Positions 12,908-21,594 of a stretch of 49,754 bases of DNA are shown here, piece by piece; within the stretch, counting starts at the first letter, position 1, and each line of letters starts with the position of its first letter. The notes under the pieces are model-generated. The model saw only the letters and a program-made list of their open reading frames with translations. It was not told where the DNA came from and made no database searches. Location: assembly GCA_947053645.1 (NCBI GenBank), contig CAMRTM010000006.1, positions 1 through 49,754 of the forward strand, given 5' to 3'. Origin of the DNA: an uncultured Bacillota bacterium (lineage in GTDB: Bacteria; Bacillota; Clostridia; Christensenellales; UBA1242). The position numbers and the translations under genes were made by a program.

Positions 12908-14728
12908 TCAATCCAAAATTGCTTTTATTCTTCTTATTCCACTTGATGATGACTCTTCTTTTATAATCTTAAAATGATGCAAGTCACTTGTGTTTTCAGC
13001 ATGAGGCCCCCCACAAATTTCTTTGCTTACATCGCCGATTGTATAGACTTTGACTTCATCGCCATATTTACTTGTGAAAATTCCAAGAGCGCCACTCTCT
13101 TTTGCTTTCTCTACCGTCATTACTTCCATTGTGACAGGAATAGCACGAGAGATAACCTCATTAACAAAATTTTCTAGAGTTTTAAGTTCCTCTTCTGTCA
13201 TTTTATGGTCAAGATTAAAATCAAATCTAAGTCTTTCAGGAGTGATATTTGACCCTCTTTGATATACACCATCGCCAAACATTTTTCGCAGGCCCGCAAG
13301 CATGATATGAGTCGCTGTATGAAGGTAGGCACTTTGTTTCGAACTATCTGCAAGCCCACCTTTAAACTGTCCAGCTGAAGCCTGACGAGATTTCTCTTGA
13401 TGCTCTTCAAATTTATCGGCAAAACCCTTTTCATCCACACTATAGCCCCGCTCTTTTGCAAGTTCACAGGTAAGTTCGATAGGAAAGCCAAAGGTATCAT
13501 AAAGTCTAAATGCCGCCTTGCCAGAAATAATATTTTCTACTATCTCTCCTTCTTTGGCAAATTCCTTATGGCGTTCAATCCCCTTTATTGTTTTTTCAAA
13601 CTCCCTATGTCCTTCCTCGAGTGCTTTTGAAAATCTTTCAACCTCTTTTATAAGTTCTTCTTGTATCTTCTGTCCATTCGCTTTGATATCATCATAATCT
13701 TGCCCATATTCTTCAACATAGATTTTTGCGATATCTGCGAAATATTTTGCGTCAAGCCCAATATTCCTTGCACAATTTACACTTCGGCGAATAAACCTTC
13801 GCAAAATATACCCCTGTCCAACATTGGATGGCAATACACCGCGTGCGTCACCTATGATAAAGGTGGAGGAACGAAGGTGGTCAGTAATTATGCGATAACT
13901 ACGCTTTGTGCTTTCACTTTCTTCATATTTATGTTGTGCTTTGCTTTCAATAAAGTCTATTACCCTTCTAAGACAGCCTGTGTCATATACACTCGTAGAA
14001 TTATTAAGCACAAGGACAGCGCGTTCAAGACCCATGCCAGTATCAATATTAGGGCGGGGAAGTTTTACTGCCTTCTCCCCTGCTTTCTCTACTTTATACT
14101 GCATGAAAACATCATTCCATACTTCAAGATACTTTCCACAGTCGCAGGCTGGAGAACAGGTGCCACAGCATTTTGGTTTTCCTGTATCTATAAACATTTC
14201 GCTGTCTGGCCCGCAAGGTCCAACTCCGCCGCCTAATGCCCACCAGTTATTATCCTTTGGCAGGAAGAAAATATTTTCCTTCTTTACTCCGCATTTTAGC
14301 CACGCATTTGCAGCAATATCATCCCTAGGTGCAACATCGTCACCAGCAAAAACGCTGACAGCAAGTTTATCTACTGGAATTCCAAGATAGTCCTTACTTG
14401 TCAGAAATTCAAATGAAAGTGCAATCATTTCCTCTTTTGGACAAGAACCTAAATACCAGTTTCCAAGCATTTCAAAAAAGGTAAGATGACTATTATCGCC
14501 GACCTGATCAATATCGTTTGTTCTGATACATCTTTGCACATCAAATATCTTATCGCCGGCTGGGTGCTTTTCGCCTAAGAGATATGGCACAAGTGGATGC
14601 ATACCGGCAGTGGTAAATAATACAGTAGGGTCATTCTCTGGAATGATAGAATAGCCCTGCACTTTTTTAAAGCCGTGTTTTTCAAAAAATTTAAACCATA
14701 ATTCTTTTAACTGTCTATCTGTTTTCAT
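12908..14728 (-). CDS. alaS: Alanine--tRNA ligase, short form without C-Ala domain
   Basis: The protein charges tRNA-Ala. The class II catalytic core is complete: FFEKHGFKKV, TTAGMHPLVPYLLG, RCIRTNDIDQVGD, FFEMLGNWYLG and the motif 3 region IDTGMGLERAV. A Cys-rich insert, CCGTCSPACDCGKYLEVWN, lies in the core and may bind zinc. The editing domain that clears Ser and Gly is intact, with HTATH (His470, His474) and CGGPH (Cys572, His576). The chain stops at 606 aa after SSGIRRIKAIL, where most bacterial AlaRS continue for about 270 residues with the DHHA1/C-Ala domain. The stop is followed by a normal gene, with no sign of a broken reading frame, so the short form looks native. CGGAG precedes the ATG. 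Confidence 0.95.
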   Translation of the reverse strand: MKTDRQLKELWFKFFEKHGFKKVQGYSIIPENDPTVLFTTAGMHPLVPYLLGEKHPAGDKIFDVQRCIRTNDIDQVGDNSHLTFFEMLGNWYLGSCPKEEMIALSFEFLTSKDYLGIPVDKLAVSVFAGDDVAPRDDIAANAWLKCGVKKENIFFLPKDNNWWALGGGVGPCGPDSEMFIDTGKPKCCGTCSPACDCGKYLEVWNDVFMQYKVEKAGEKAVKLPRPNIDTGMGLERAVLVLNNSTSVYDTGCLRRVIDFIESKAQHKYEESESTKRSYRIITDHLRSSTFIIGDARGVLPSNVGQGYILRRFIRRSVNCARNIGLDAKYFADIAKIYVEEYGQDYDDIKANGQKIQEELIKEVERFSKALEEGHREFEKTIKGIERHKEFAKEGEIVENIISGKAAFRLYDTFGFPIELTCELAKERGYSVDEKGFADKFEEHQEKSRQASAGQFKGGLADSSKQSAYLHTATHIMLAGLRKMFGDGVYQRGSNITPERLRFDFNLDHKMTEEELKTLENFVNEVISRAIPVTMEVMTVEKAKESGALGIFTSKYGDEVKVYTIGDVSKEICGGPHAENTSDLHHFKIIKEESSSSGIRRIKAILD

Positions 14729-14743
14729 AATTTCTCCGTCATT

Positions 14744-14772
14744 ATTTTATCATATTAAACCATCTTAATCAA
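14744..14772 (-). promoter_or_regulatory. Promoter of alaS
   Basis: Minus strand TTGATT (14767-14772), 17 bp, TAAAAT (14744-14749), then 15 nt to the ATG with CGGAG in between. It lies just past the end of truA, so alaS may be read from here as well as from the truA promoter. Confidence 0.5.
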
Positions 14773-14777
14773 GTAGT

Positions 14778-15512
14778 TTAATACTTTGTCCACTTTAAAT
14801 ATAGTCCATTTGGTGGCATAGTCACCCCTGCTTTAGAGCGGTCTTGTGTATCTAATGCCTCTTTGGCACTTTTTTCGGTCAGTTTACATCTTCCTATATC
14901 TACAAGAGTGCCGACAAGAATTCTTACCATATTGTATAAAAACCCGCTGCCTTCCACTTCAAAGATTATCATTTCTCCCTTTTTTGATATTCGTATATCA
15001 TGGATTGTGCGGGAATAATCGCTGACCGTGGCAGCCGAAGCACAATATCCTTGAAAATTATGTTTTCCCAAAAACATTTTACCCGCCTTTATCATTTTAT
15101 CAATGTCAAGTGGATTTTTCACCCACGCCTGATAGCGTGATTTAAGAGCTTGTTTTCGGGTGCCTATATACACCTTATACTCATAACATTTTCTCTTTAT
15201 CGAAAACCGAGCATGAAAGTCATCCTCTACATATTTAGCTTTTTTTATTGATATATCATCTGGTAACAGGCTATTAAGTACATCCGCAAGTTTAGATATT
15301 GGCACTGGCACATTCAAATCAAAATGTGCTGTTTGCCCTAATGCATGCACCCCAGCATCGGTGCGACCACTTGCAAACACTTCACACTCTGTTCCAGTCA
15401 CTATTGCAAGAGCCTTTTCCACCTCGCCTTGTACTGTACGCATTCCATTTTGCTTTTGCCAACCGTAAAATCCACTTCCATCATATTCTATTGTTAGTAA
15501 CACTCTTTTCAT
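14778..15512 (-). CDS. truA: tRNA pseudouridine(38-40) synthase TruA
   Basis: TruA converts uridines 38-40 of the anticodon stem to pseudouridine. The 244-aa protein has the family start MKRVLLTIEYDGSGFYGWQ, the catalytic motif SGRTDAGVHALGQ with Asp52, the RCYEYKVY-type strand (KRKCYEYKVYIG) and the C-terminal GSGFLYNMVRILVG motif. I start at the ATG at 15512; the longer frame begins with a TTG and 12 hydrophobic residues that are not part of the family. There is no ribosome site: the ATG is 7 nt after a TATACT box, so the mRNA is predicted leaderless. alaS follows at 49 bp with no terminator, so the two are probably cotranscribed as a tRNA-function unit. Confidence 0.95.
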   Translation of the reverse strand: MKRVLLTIEYDGSGFYGWQKQNGMRTVQGEVEKALAIVTGTECEVFASGRTDAGVHALGQTAHFDLNVPVPISKLADVLNSLLPDDISIKKAKYVEDDFHARFSIKRKCYEYKVYIGTRKQALKSRYQAWVKNPLDIDKMIKAGKMFLGKHNFQGYCASAATVSDYSRTIHDIRISKKGEMIIFEVEGSGFLYNMVRILVGTLVDIGRCKLTEKSAKEALDTQDRSKAGVTMPPNGLYLKWTKY

Positions 15513-15519
15513 AGTTTTA

Positions 15520-15548
15520 AGTATATATAATATTAAGTAAAAAAACAA
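15520..15548 (-). promoter_or_regulatory. Promoter of truA, predicted leaderless
   Basis: Minus strand TTGTTT (15543-15548), 17 bp, TATACT (15520-15525), then 7 nt to the ATG at 15512. The start of transcription should fall at or next to the ATG. Confidence 0.6.
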
Positions 15549-15577
15549 ATAAATCTATATTAAACCTGCGATTTTCT

Positions 15578-15607
15578 TTGACTAATCAAGGTAAAAGGCG
15601 GTATACT
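15578..15607 (+). promoter_or_regulatory. Promoter of the PFOR gene
   Basis: TTGACT (15578-15583), 18 bp, TATACT (15602-15607). The start site would be at about 15613, leaving a very short leader; GGTAGGAG at 15611-15618 gives the ribosome site for the ATG at 15624, so part of it may lie at the extreme 5' end. Confidence 0.7.
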
Positions 15608-15623
15608 TTCGGTAGGAGCAATT

Positions 15624-18600
15624 ATGAAAAAAATTATCGTAGACGGCAATACTGCCGTTTCTAAAATAGCTTACAAATGTAGTGAAGTTATTCCTATTTA
15701 CCCTATCACACCTTCTACACCTATGGCAGAGTATGCAAGTGCACTTAACGCAAAGGGCGAAAAAAATATCTTTGGCGAAGATGTGAAGATGATTGAAATG
15801 CAAAGTGAAGCTGGAGTTGCTGGTACATTACATGGTGCCCTTCTTTCTGGCGGACTTTCCACCACTTTTACTGCAAGCCAAGGTCTACTTCTTATGATAC
15901 CAAATCTATACAAAATTGTGGCAGAAGGATTACCTGCTGTCATTCATGTCGCTTCCCGCAGTGTTGCAAGTCATGCACTAAACATCTTTGGCGACCACAG
16001 CGATGTAATGGCAACCCGTATGACTGGAATTACTATGCTTGCTTCAAGCAATGTACAAGAAAGTCAAGATATGGCACTATGCGCACACCTTCTTGCTTTA
16101 AAATCTTCAAATCCTGTATTACATTTTTTTGACGGTTTTAGAATTAGCCACGAAATTCAAAAGATTGACGGCCTTGAAGATAACGAAATTTTAAAATTGT
16201 TTACAAAGAATTTAGTGACAAATTCAGCTTTTAAGCAAAATGCTCTCACGCCAGACAGCCCTTCCCAATTCGGTACGGCACAAAATCCTGATGTCTTTTT
16301 CCAAAATAGAGAAGCAAGTAGCCCTAAATTTAAATTCATTTCTAAACATTTAGAAGATATTTTTGCTGACTTTAAAAATCTTTCTGGAAGAGAATATCAT
16401 TCTTTTGAATACTTTGGCAATCCAAACTCCACCAAGGCAATAGTAACTATTGGAAGCAGTTTTAATGTAATAAAAGAATATTTAAAAAATTGCAATATTC
16501 AGGATACTGGAGTTATTAATGTAAGACTTTATCGTCCTTTTGACGAAAAAGCCTTTATTGCGGCATTACCAAAACGCTTAAAAAGAATATGTGTACTTGA
16601 CAGAACCAAAGAAGACGGAGCCATTGAGCCACTCGCACTTGATGTGACAAGCGTTATACTTAAATACAAATTGAATATTGAAATAATTAATGGTAGGTAC
16701 GGTCTTGGCGGTAAAGACTTTACCCCTGCTTGTGTGAAGGCAATTATCAATAATTTAAATCAAATCAATCCTAAAGACGATTTTACTGTTGGCATAAATG
16801 ATGACCTTAATAATTCATCACTTCTGCTTGAAAAAGTTCCCCTTAATTTAGGTGACAAAGAGATAAAAATTTACGGACTTGGAAGTGACGGTTCGGTGTC
16901 AGCAAGTAAATCTACTATAAAAATTTTAGGCGAAAGTTGCAATAAATATGTACAAGGATATTTTGAGTATGACTCTAAAAAATCTGGCAGTATGACTATC
17001 TCTCACCTTAGAATTAGCGATAATCCTATACTTAGTCACTATCTTCTATCGCAATGCGATGTAATTTCTATCGGCAATTTCTCTTTTATTCACAAATACG
17101 ATTGTTTAGAGGGACTTAAAAATAATGGTATAGTCATAATCAATTCAATATTTAATGAAAAGGAAATTGATAGAGTTTTGCCAGAGTCTTATGTCAATAC
17201 TTTTCAGGAAAAAAATGCAAGACTTTTCCTCATAAATGGCCACAGAATTGCAAATAAAAATGGACTTGGCGAAAAAATCAATATTATCATGCAGACAGCA
17301 CTCTTTTCGGCCACTCATCTCCTTGAAAAAGATGAGGCAGTGCGTATGATGAGTGAGCAAATCAAAAAAACCTTCGCAAGAAAGGGACAATCTGTAGTTG
17401 ACAAAAACCTTAATGCAATGGCTGATTCTCTTGATGCTCTTATTGAAGTCAATCCTTTCTCACTTAAAGGAGTCAAAAACAAACATATTGACACTGGTAG
17501 TGGAAAATTTTATGAAGACATTTTTAAACCTATCGCCAATCTTAACGGCAACAATATTCCAGTATCTAAATTTACAGCAAACGGCCGCGTACCCACTGGC
17601 ACATCGGCCTTTGAAAAACGAAATATTGCCGCTCGTCTTCCTAAATGGATTAAAGACAATTGTATTGAGTGCGGTCAATGCGTGCTTGCTTGCCCTCACT
17701 CTGCTTTGCGTGCCGTGCTTGTAAATGAAAATTCCTGCGAGGAAAAGGATATTTTTAAGTCTGCACTAGGAATTAAAGAAGCATTATACAAAATTCAACT
17801 CTCACCAGAAGACTGTACTGGTTGCGGAGTTTGTGCTAAAACCTGCCCTGCCATTAACAAAGCACTTCAAATGGTGGAAGCGGAAGATATACTTGAAGAG
17901 GAGCGAAAAAATTATCGCTTGACAGAAAATCTTCCTAAACTTAAGCAAACACTTTTCAGTGACAGTTTCCCTAAAGGATGCCAATTTAATGAGAGTTATT
18001 TTGAATTTCCTGATGCATGTGCAGGATGCGGAGAAACACCATATATAAAACTTGCGTCAATGCTATTTGGCGACAAAATGTTAATTGCAAATGCAACAGG
18101 CTGTTCTAGTATATACGCTGGCTCCTACCCATCCTGCCCTTTCAAAAAGAATAGCGAAGGAAAAGGACCTGCATGGGCAAACAGTCTTTTTGAAGACAAC
18201 GCAGAGTTTGGGCTTGGGCTTAAACTTGGAAGCAGATATCATAACGCTAGCGAAAAAAGTGTTTGGATTATTGGCGGTGATGGCTGGGCTTACGATATAG
18301 GTTTTGGAGGTCTTGACCATGTGCTGGCAAGTGGCGAAAATGTGAATATACTTGTTCTTGACAACGAAGCATATTCAAATACTGGCGGACAGAGCAGCAA
18401 AGCGACGCCTATGGGCGCGAGCGTGAAATTAAATGATGGCGGAAAAGGCACACAGAAAAAGAACTTAGGTCAAATTGCAATGAGTTATCCAAATGTTTAT
18501 GTAGCCGAGGTGGCTATCGGCGCTGATATGACGCAATGCATCCGTGCCTTTAAAGAAGCAGAGGCGCATAATGGCCCAAGTTTAATCCTCGCCTACTCTA

Positions 18601-18869
18601 CCTGCGTAAATCAAGGGTTTAATATGGAAAATAGTTTACAAGAAATGAAGAAGGCAGTAGAGTGCGGTTATTGGCCACTATACAGATTTAACCCTAATGA
18701 AAGTAAACTTTATCTTGAAAGTGAGATAAACCCCGACAAGTATTTTGATTTTCTTAGAGGTGAACGCAGATATGCTATTACAATGGAAAATGAAAGTAAA
18801 AAACATCTTCTTGAAGAAAATAAACATTTTGCGATTCAAAGATATGAGGAATTGAAAAAAGAGAGTTAA
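15624..18869 (+). CDS. nifJ: Pyruvate:ferredoxin (flavodoxin) oxidoreductase
   Basis: A single-chain PFOR that splits pyruvate with CoA into acetyl-CoA and CO2 and passes electrons to ferredoxin. Domains in order: N-terminal pyruvate-binding domain (YPITPSTPMAEYA, residues about 28-40), a transketolase-C-like domain (about 265-380), the gamma-type domain (about 400-550), the EKR linker (EKRNIAARLPKWI), two 4Fe-4S clusters (CIECGQCVLACP from Cys680 and CTGCGVCAKTCP from Cys731), and the TPP domain from CAGCGETPY (Cys799) with GDGWAYDIG and DNEAYSNTGGQ. At 1081 aa it is about 100 residues shorter than usual and seems to lack the C-terminal tail; all cofactor motifs remain. It is monocistronic with its own promoter and terminator and marks the host as an anaerobe. 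Confidence 0.95.
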   Translation: MKKIIVDGNTAVSKIAYKCSEVIPIYPITPSTPMAEYASALNAKGEKNIFGEDVKMIEMQSEAGVAGTLHGALLSGGLSTTFTASQGLLLMIPNLYKIVAEGLPAVIHVASRSVASHALNIFGDHSDVMATRMTGITMLASSNVQESQDMALCAHLLALKSSNPVLHFFDGFRISHEIQKIDGLEDNEILKLFTKNLVTNSAFKQNALTPDSPSQFGTAQNPDVFFQNREASSPKFKFISKHLEDIFADFKNLSGREYHSFEYFGNPNSTKAIVTIGSSFNVIKEYLKNCNIQDTGVINVRLYRPFDEKAFIAALPKRLKRICVLDRTKEDGAIEPLALDVTSVILKYKLNIEIINGRYGLGGKDFTPACVKAIINNLNQINPKDDFTVGINDDLNNSSLLLEKVPLNLGDKEIKIYGLGSDGSVSASKSTIKILGESCNKYVQGYFEYDSKKSGSMTISHLRISDNPILSHYLLSQCDVISIGNFSFIHKYDCLEGLKNNGIVIINSIFNEKEIDRVLPESYVNTFQEKNARLFLINGHRIANKNGLGEKINIIMQTALFSATHLLEKDEAVRMMSEQIKKTFARKGQSVVDKNLNAMADSLDALIEVNPFSLKGVKNKHIDTGSGKFYEDIFKPIANLNGNNIPVSKFTANGRVPTGTSAFEKRNIAARLPKWIKDNCIECGQCVLACPHSALRAVLVNENSCEEKDIFKSALGIKEALYKIQLSPEDCTGCGVCAKTCPAINKALQMVEAEDILEEERKNYRLTENLPKLKQTLFSDSFPKGCQFNESYFEFPDACAGCGETPYIKLASMLFGDKMLIANATGCSSIYAGSYPSCPFKKNSEGKGPAWANSLFEDNAEFGLGLKLGSRYHNASEKSVWIIGGDGWAYDIGFGGLDHVLASGENVNILVLDNEAYSNTGGQSSKATPMGASVKLNDGGKGTQKKNLGQIAMSYPNVYVAEVAIGADMTQCIRAFKEAEAHNGPSLILAYSTCVNQGFNMENSLQEMKKAVECGYWPLYRFNPNESKLYLESEINPDKYFDFLRGERRYAITMENESKKHLLEENKHFAIQRYEELKKES

Positions 18870-18884
18870 TCTCTCTTTTTTTTT
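18855..18884. terminator. Bidirectional terminator after PFOR
   Basis: AAAAAAGAGAG / CTCTCTTTTTT with a 5-nt loop overlaps the PFOR stop codon. It serves the convergent minus-strand gene as well, as both strands have long U runs. Confidence 0.75.
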
Positions 18885-18897
18885 GCTTAAAAATTTT

Positions 18898-21386
18898 TTA
18901 ATTTAATAATTTAAAACCTTGACCTGTGAGATAGTCATAAATTTCTTGTGAAGGTGTAAAGCCACCGATATGATTTAACCCACCTTGAATTGGGAGCCCA
19001 CCGTTCACGCCCTCTACAAGTGACCAGTTGCCCCATGCGGTTGCGTCGCCATACATGACCTTTGTAGCAGTACCATTGACTGTTCCTGAGCCGTAAGATG
19101 ATATGTTGGTTCCATTGGAACATATTCCAGCTTCACTTGTACCTGTAACCGTAACATCAATTGCATTGCTATTACTTACAGCATATCCTCTTGCTATACC
19201 ATATGCACTTTCTCCTATTATCGTGCTTTCCTTAACTGTACAATTTATTACGCTTTCTCGATCTGTATAGCCTATTATTCCTCCTACAAACGCCCCCTCA
19301 ATAGTAACGCCTTCTACTACACATTTTTCGATTGTCGTATTGTTCCCATATCCTACTACTCCACCACAACTCCCGACAGCTTTTATTTTCCCTGTTTGTA
19401 TATGTATGTTGTTTATTTTTCCATTCAATACATATCCAAACAATCCCCCATCAGGAAGTGATGTATCAACTCTTATATTATTAATCTTATATAGATTTCC
19501 ATTATACGCCCCTTCAAAAAGGTAACTTTGAGTTGTTCCAATAGGCTCCCATAGGTGTGCTTTGATATCTATATCAGCAGTCTGTTTATAGTATGCCTGT
19601 CTATCATATCTACCACTTGTGGTTTGTATATTATTATTTGTTGCATATGCAACTCGGGCTAGGTGTGCCGCAGTTGAGATTATATATGGGTCACTTTGTG
19701 TTCCATTTCCTCCGCCATAACTGTTTGCATAATACCCTTCTGTCCATGTCTTTTCTTGCCAATGGGCGTAGAGAGTTGAGTTTGATGCTTTATTCCACGC
19801 TCTTGCACTGGCTCCTGTGTTTGTGTAATACTGTGTACCACCTGTCTGTGCGTCATAGTATCCTAGGAATTTCCAGCCAGAGCGACTAGGTGGGGTTATA
19901 GCTGGCATTGCATTGTCATAGGTTGCTGTTGTGCTTGTACTGCCGCCACTGCCTCCGTTTGGATTGAGGGTAATGGTGTAAGTATTTGGTGTCCAGCGTG
20001 CATAGAGTGTCGTTGCACTTGCTTTATTCCACACCCTAGCACTGGCACCTGTGGAAGTATAGTATTGAGTGCCGCCTGTAGTGGCAGAGGTATCATAAAA
20101 ACCTTGAAAGGTATAGCCCACACGAGTCGGCATTGTTACCCCAGATGTTGGCATATTGCTACCATATGTGGCAGTTACACTTGAGGTTCCTGCGGTTGGT
20201 GTTGTCGAGCCACTACCCTTATTCGTATTTAAAGTGACCGTATAGGTATTGGCTGTCCAATTAGCAGTGAGAGTTACTGTCCCACCGTTTGTGGTAGTTA
20301 GGTTTTTAAAGTATTGTGAAGTCACTTTTGTGGAAGTGCTTGTCCATGAACTTGTGGTAGAAGATGTTGAACCATATTTTGCATAACTGGTATTTCCATT
20401 GAATGTCCAACCGGCAAAGGTGTAACCGCTACGAGTTGGATTTGAAAGTTGGAATGCAGTGTCATAGGTAGCAGTCGTAGGATGGTAGGTGCCATGAGTG
20501 CCGTTGTTTAAAACATAACTTAAGTTATATGTATTTGCCAATCTTGTTGCTGAAGCACCGATTGTATAGGTGTTGCCTGCTGTAATAGTTAAACTTTTTG
20601 GAGAGCCGGTTCCACTTAAACTTCCACTCCAACTTGAAAATGTGTATGTATAACCGGTGGCGGACGAAAGCACATATCTAAAATAATAGGTGCCCGCAGT
20701 AAGACTTATTCCACTTGTGGAAGAAAGTAGCGTGGTCTGGGAAGATGAACTTGTGCCATAATAGATTGAGGACACATTTGTAAGTGTGCCGCGTTTTATT
20801 GTCGCAGTGGCAGGATTGACTGTAACTGTTGTAGAAAGAGATGCATTTTTGTCATATCCACCTGTGCCCATGGGTGTTGTCCAATAATCCACATGAAACC
20901 GCACTGTGACACTTATAGTCTGACTACCAGTAAGCCCTGTAGTTGAAAGGGTTGCATTTTCTGTAACAGTAGACATGTCGCCACCATCCATGCTTACGAT
21001 TGAATTAGAAACCGAAATTGAATACGTTTTTCCGCCAAAAGCAACTGACACGTCTGCCGTATAAGCCATTACAAACTCGTTATCATACTCATTGAGTTCA
21101 GACTGTGAAAGTATACCCTGCGTTAAATATGAAGAAAACGTAAGGACAATATTTGCGCCAGTAGTTACCGTTGTTGCATTAGTAGAAATAGAACAATATA
21201 TCCTTGCATCCGTAGTATGTCCTAAGTATACACCTGTATTAGTAGCAGCTTCAGTTGGAGAGTCGATATTAATTTCGCCAGTATAATCTAAAACTCCCCC
21301 CCCGCGTAAGTGCCAAGCAAAAGCGCCCCTGAGAGGAAGGAGAACAAACAAACTATCATTAAACTAAGTTTTGTAAACTTTTTCAT
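18898..21386 (-). CDS. Secreted InlB-like repeat protein, out of phase at a G8 tract
   Basis: From the ATG at 21386 the sequence encodes a clean signal peptide: MKKFTKLS, a hydrophobic core LMIVCLFSFLSGALLLG and the cleavage site TYA. It then enters eight G residues (21296-21303), after which this frame stops (GGEF-stop). The long frame (18898-21351) begins at a TTG without a signal or ribosome site. One extra G joins them into an 829-aa protein. The mature part has beta-rich N-terminal domains, at least three InlB/Flg_new repeats each ending in a W or YARW motif (GYTFAGW, GYTFQGFYD, GWKFLGYYD), and GLUG-like motifs near the C-terminus (GGVVGYGNN, GGIIGYTDR). No sortase or lipobox is seen. 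It is best explained as a phase-variable surface or secreted protein currently off; a sequencing error in the tract is the alternative. Confidence 0.75.
21296..21303 (-). repeat. G8 homopolymer at the signal-peptide junction
   Basis: Eight C on the plus strand (G8 in the gene), by far the longest G/C run seen in this AT-rich window, placed 2-3 codons after the predicted signal peptidase site. The current length puts the signal peptide and the mature protein in different frames; nine G, or six, restores one frame. Confidence 0.9.
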
Positions 21387-21394
21387 CTAATATT

Positions 21395-21400
21395 ATTATA
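21395..21400 (-). promoter_or_regulatory. -10 box of the InlB-like gene, predicted leaderless
   Basis: TATAAT on the minus strand lies 8 nt before the ATG at 21386. A TTGTTT hexamer 16 bp upstream could be the -35. There is no Shine-Dalgarno sequence. Confidence 0.5.
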
Positions 21401-21459
21401 TACACTTTTCGACAAAAAACAAAATGTTTTATAGACAAGTATTTTTATTTGAAAAAGCT

Positions 21460-21591
21460 TTAAATCGTCTCTTTTTTATCTAATTTTTCCTGTTTTTTCT
21501 TTATTTTTATTCTTTTTGCAATAATTACACCTAAAAGTACCAAATTTGCCGCTGCCAACAGCACCAAAATTATTAATGCAACAATCTTCAT
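21460..21591 (-). CDS. 43-aa single-pass membrane peptide
   Basis: A short gene: MKIVALIILVLLAAANLVLL begins a membrane helix of about 24 residues, followed by a very basic cytosolic tail rich in Lys (AKRIKIKKKQEKLDKKE). GGAG stands 8 nt before the ATG and lies just before and across the stop of the upstream 302-aa gene, which ends 3 nt before this ATG, so translation is coupled. I do not recognise the family. Small peptides of this shape often modulate a membrane partner; the partner is not visible apart from the upstream gene. The following 70 bp hold the promoter of the InlB-like gene. Confidence 0.6.
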   Translation of the reverse strand: MKIVALIILVLLAAANLVLLGVIIAKRIKIKKKQEKLDKKETI

Positions 21592-21594
21592 CTT

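Noticed and set aside
18898-21351. InlB-like protein starting at the TTG at 21351
   Set aside because: No ribosome site or signal peptide; the correct signal peptide lies in the other frame just upstream, joined by the G8 tract.
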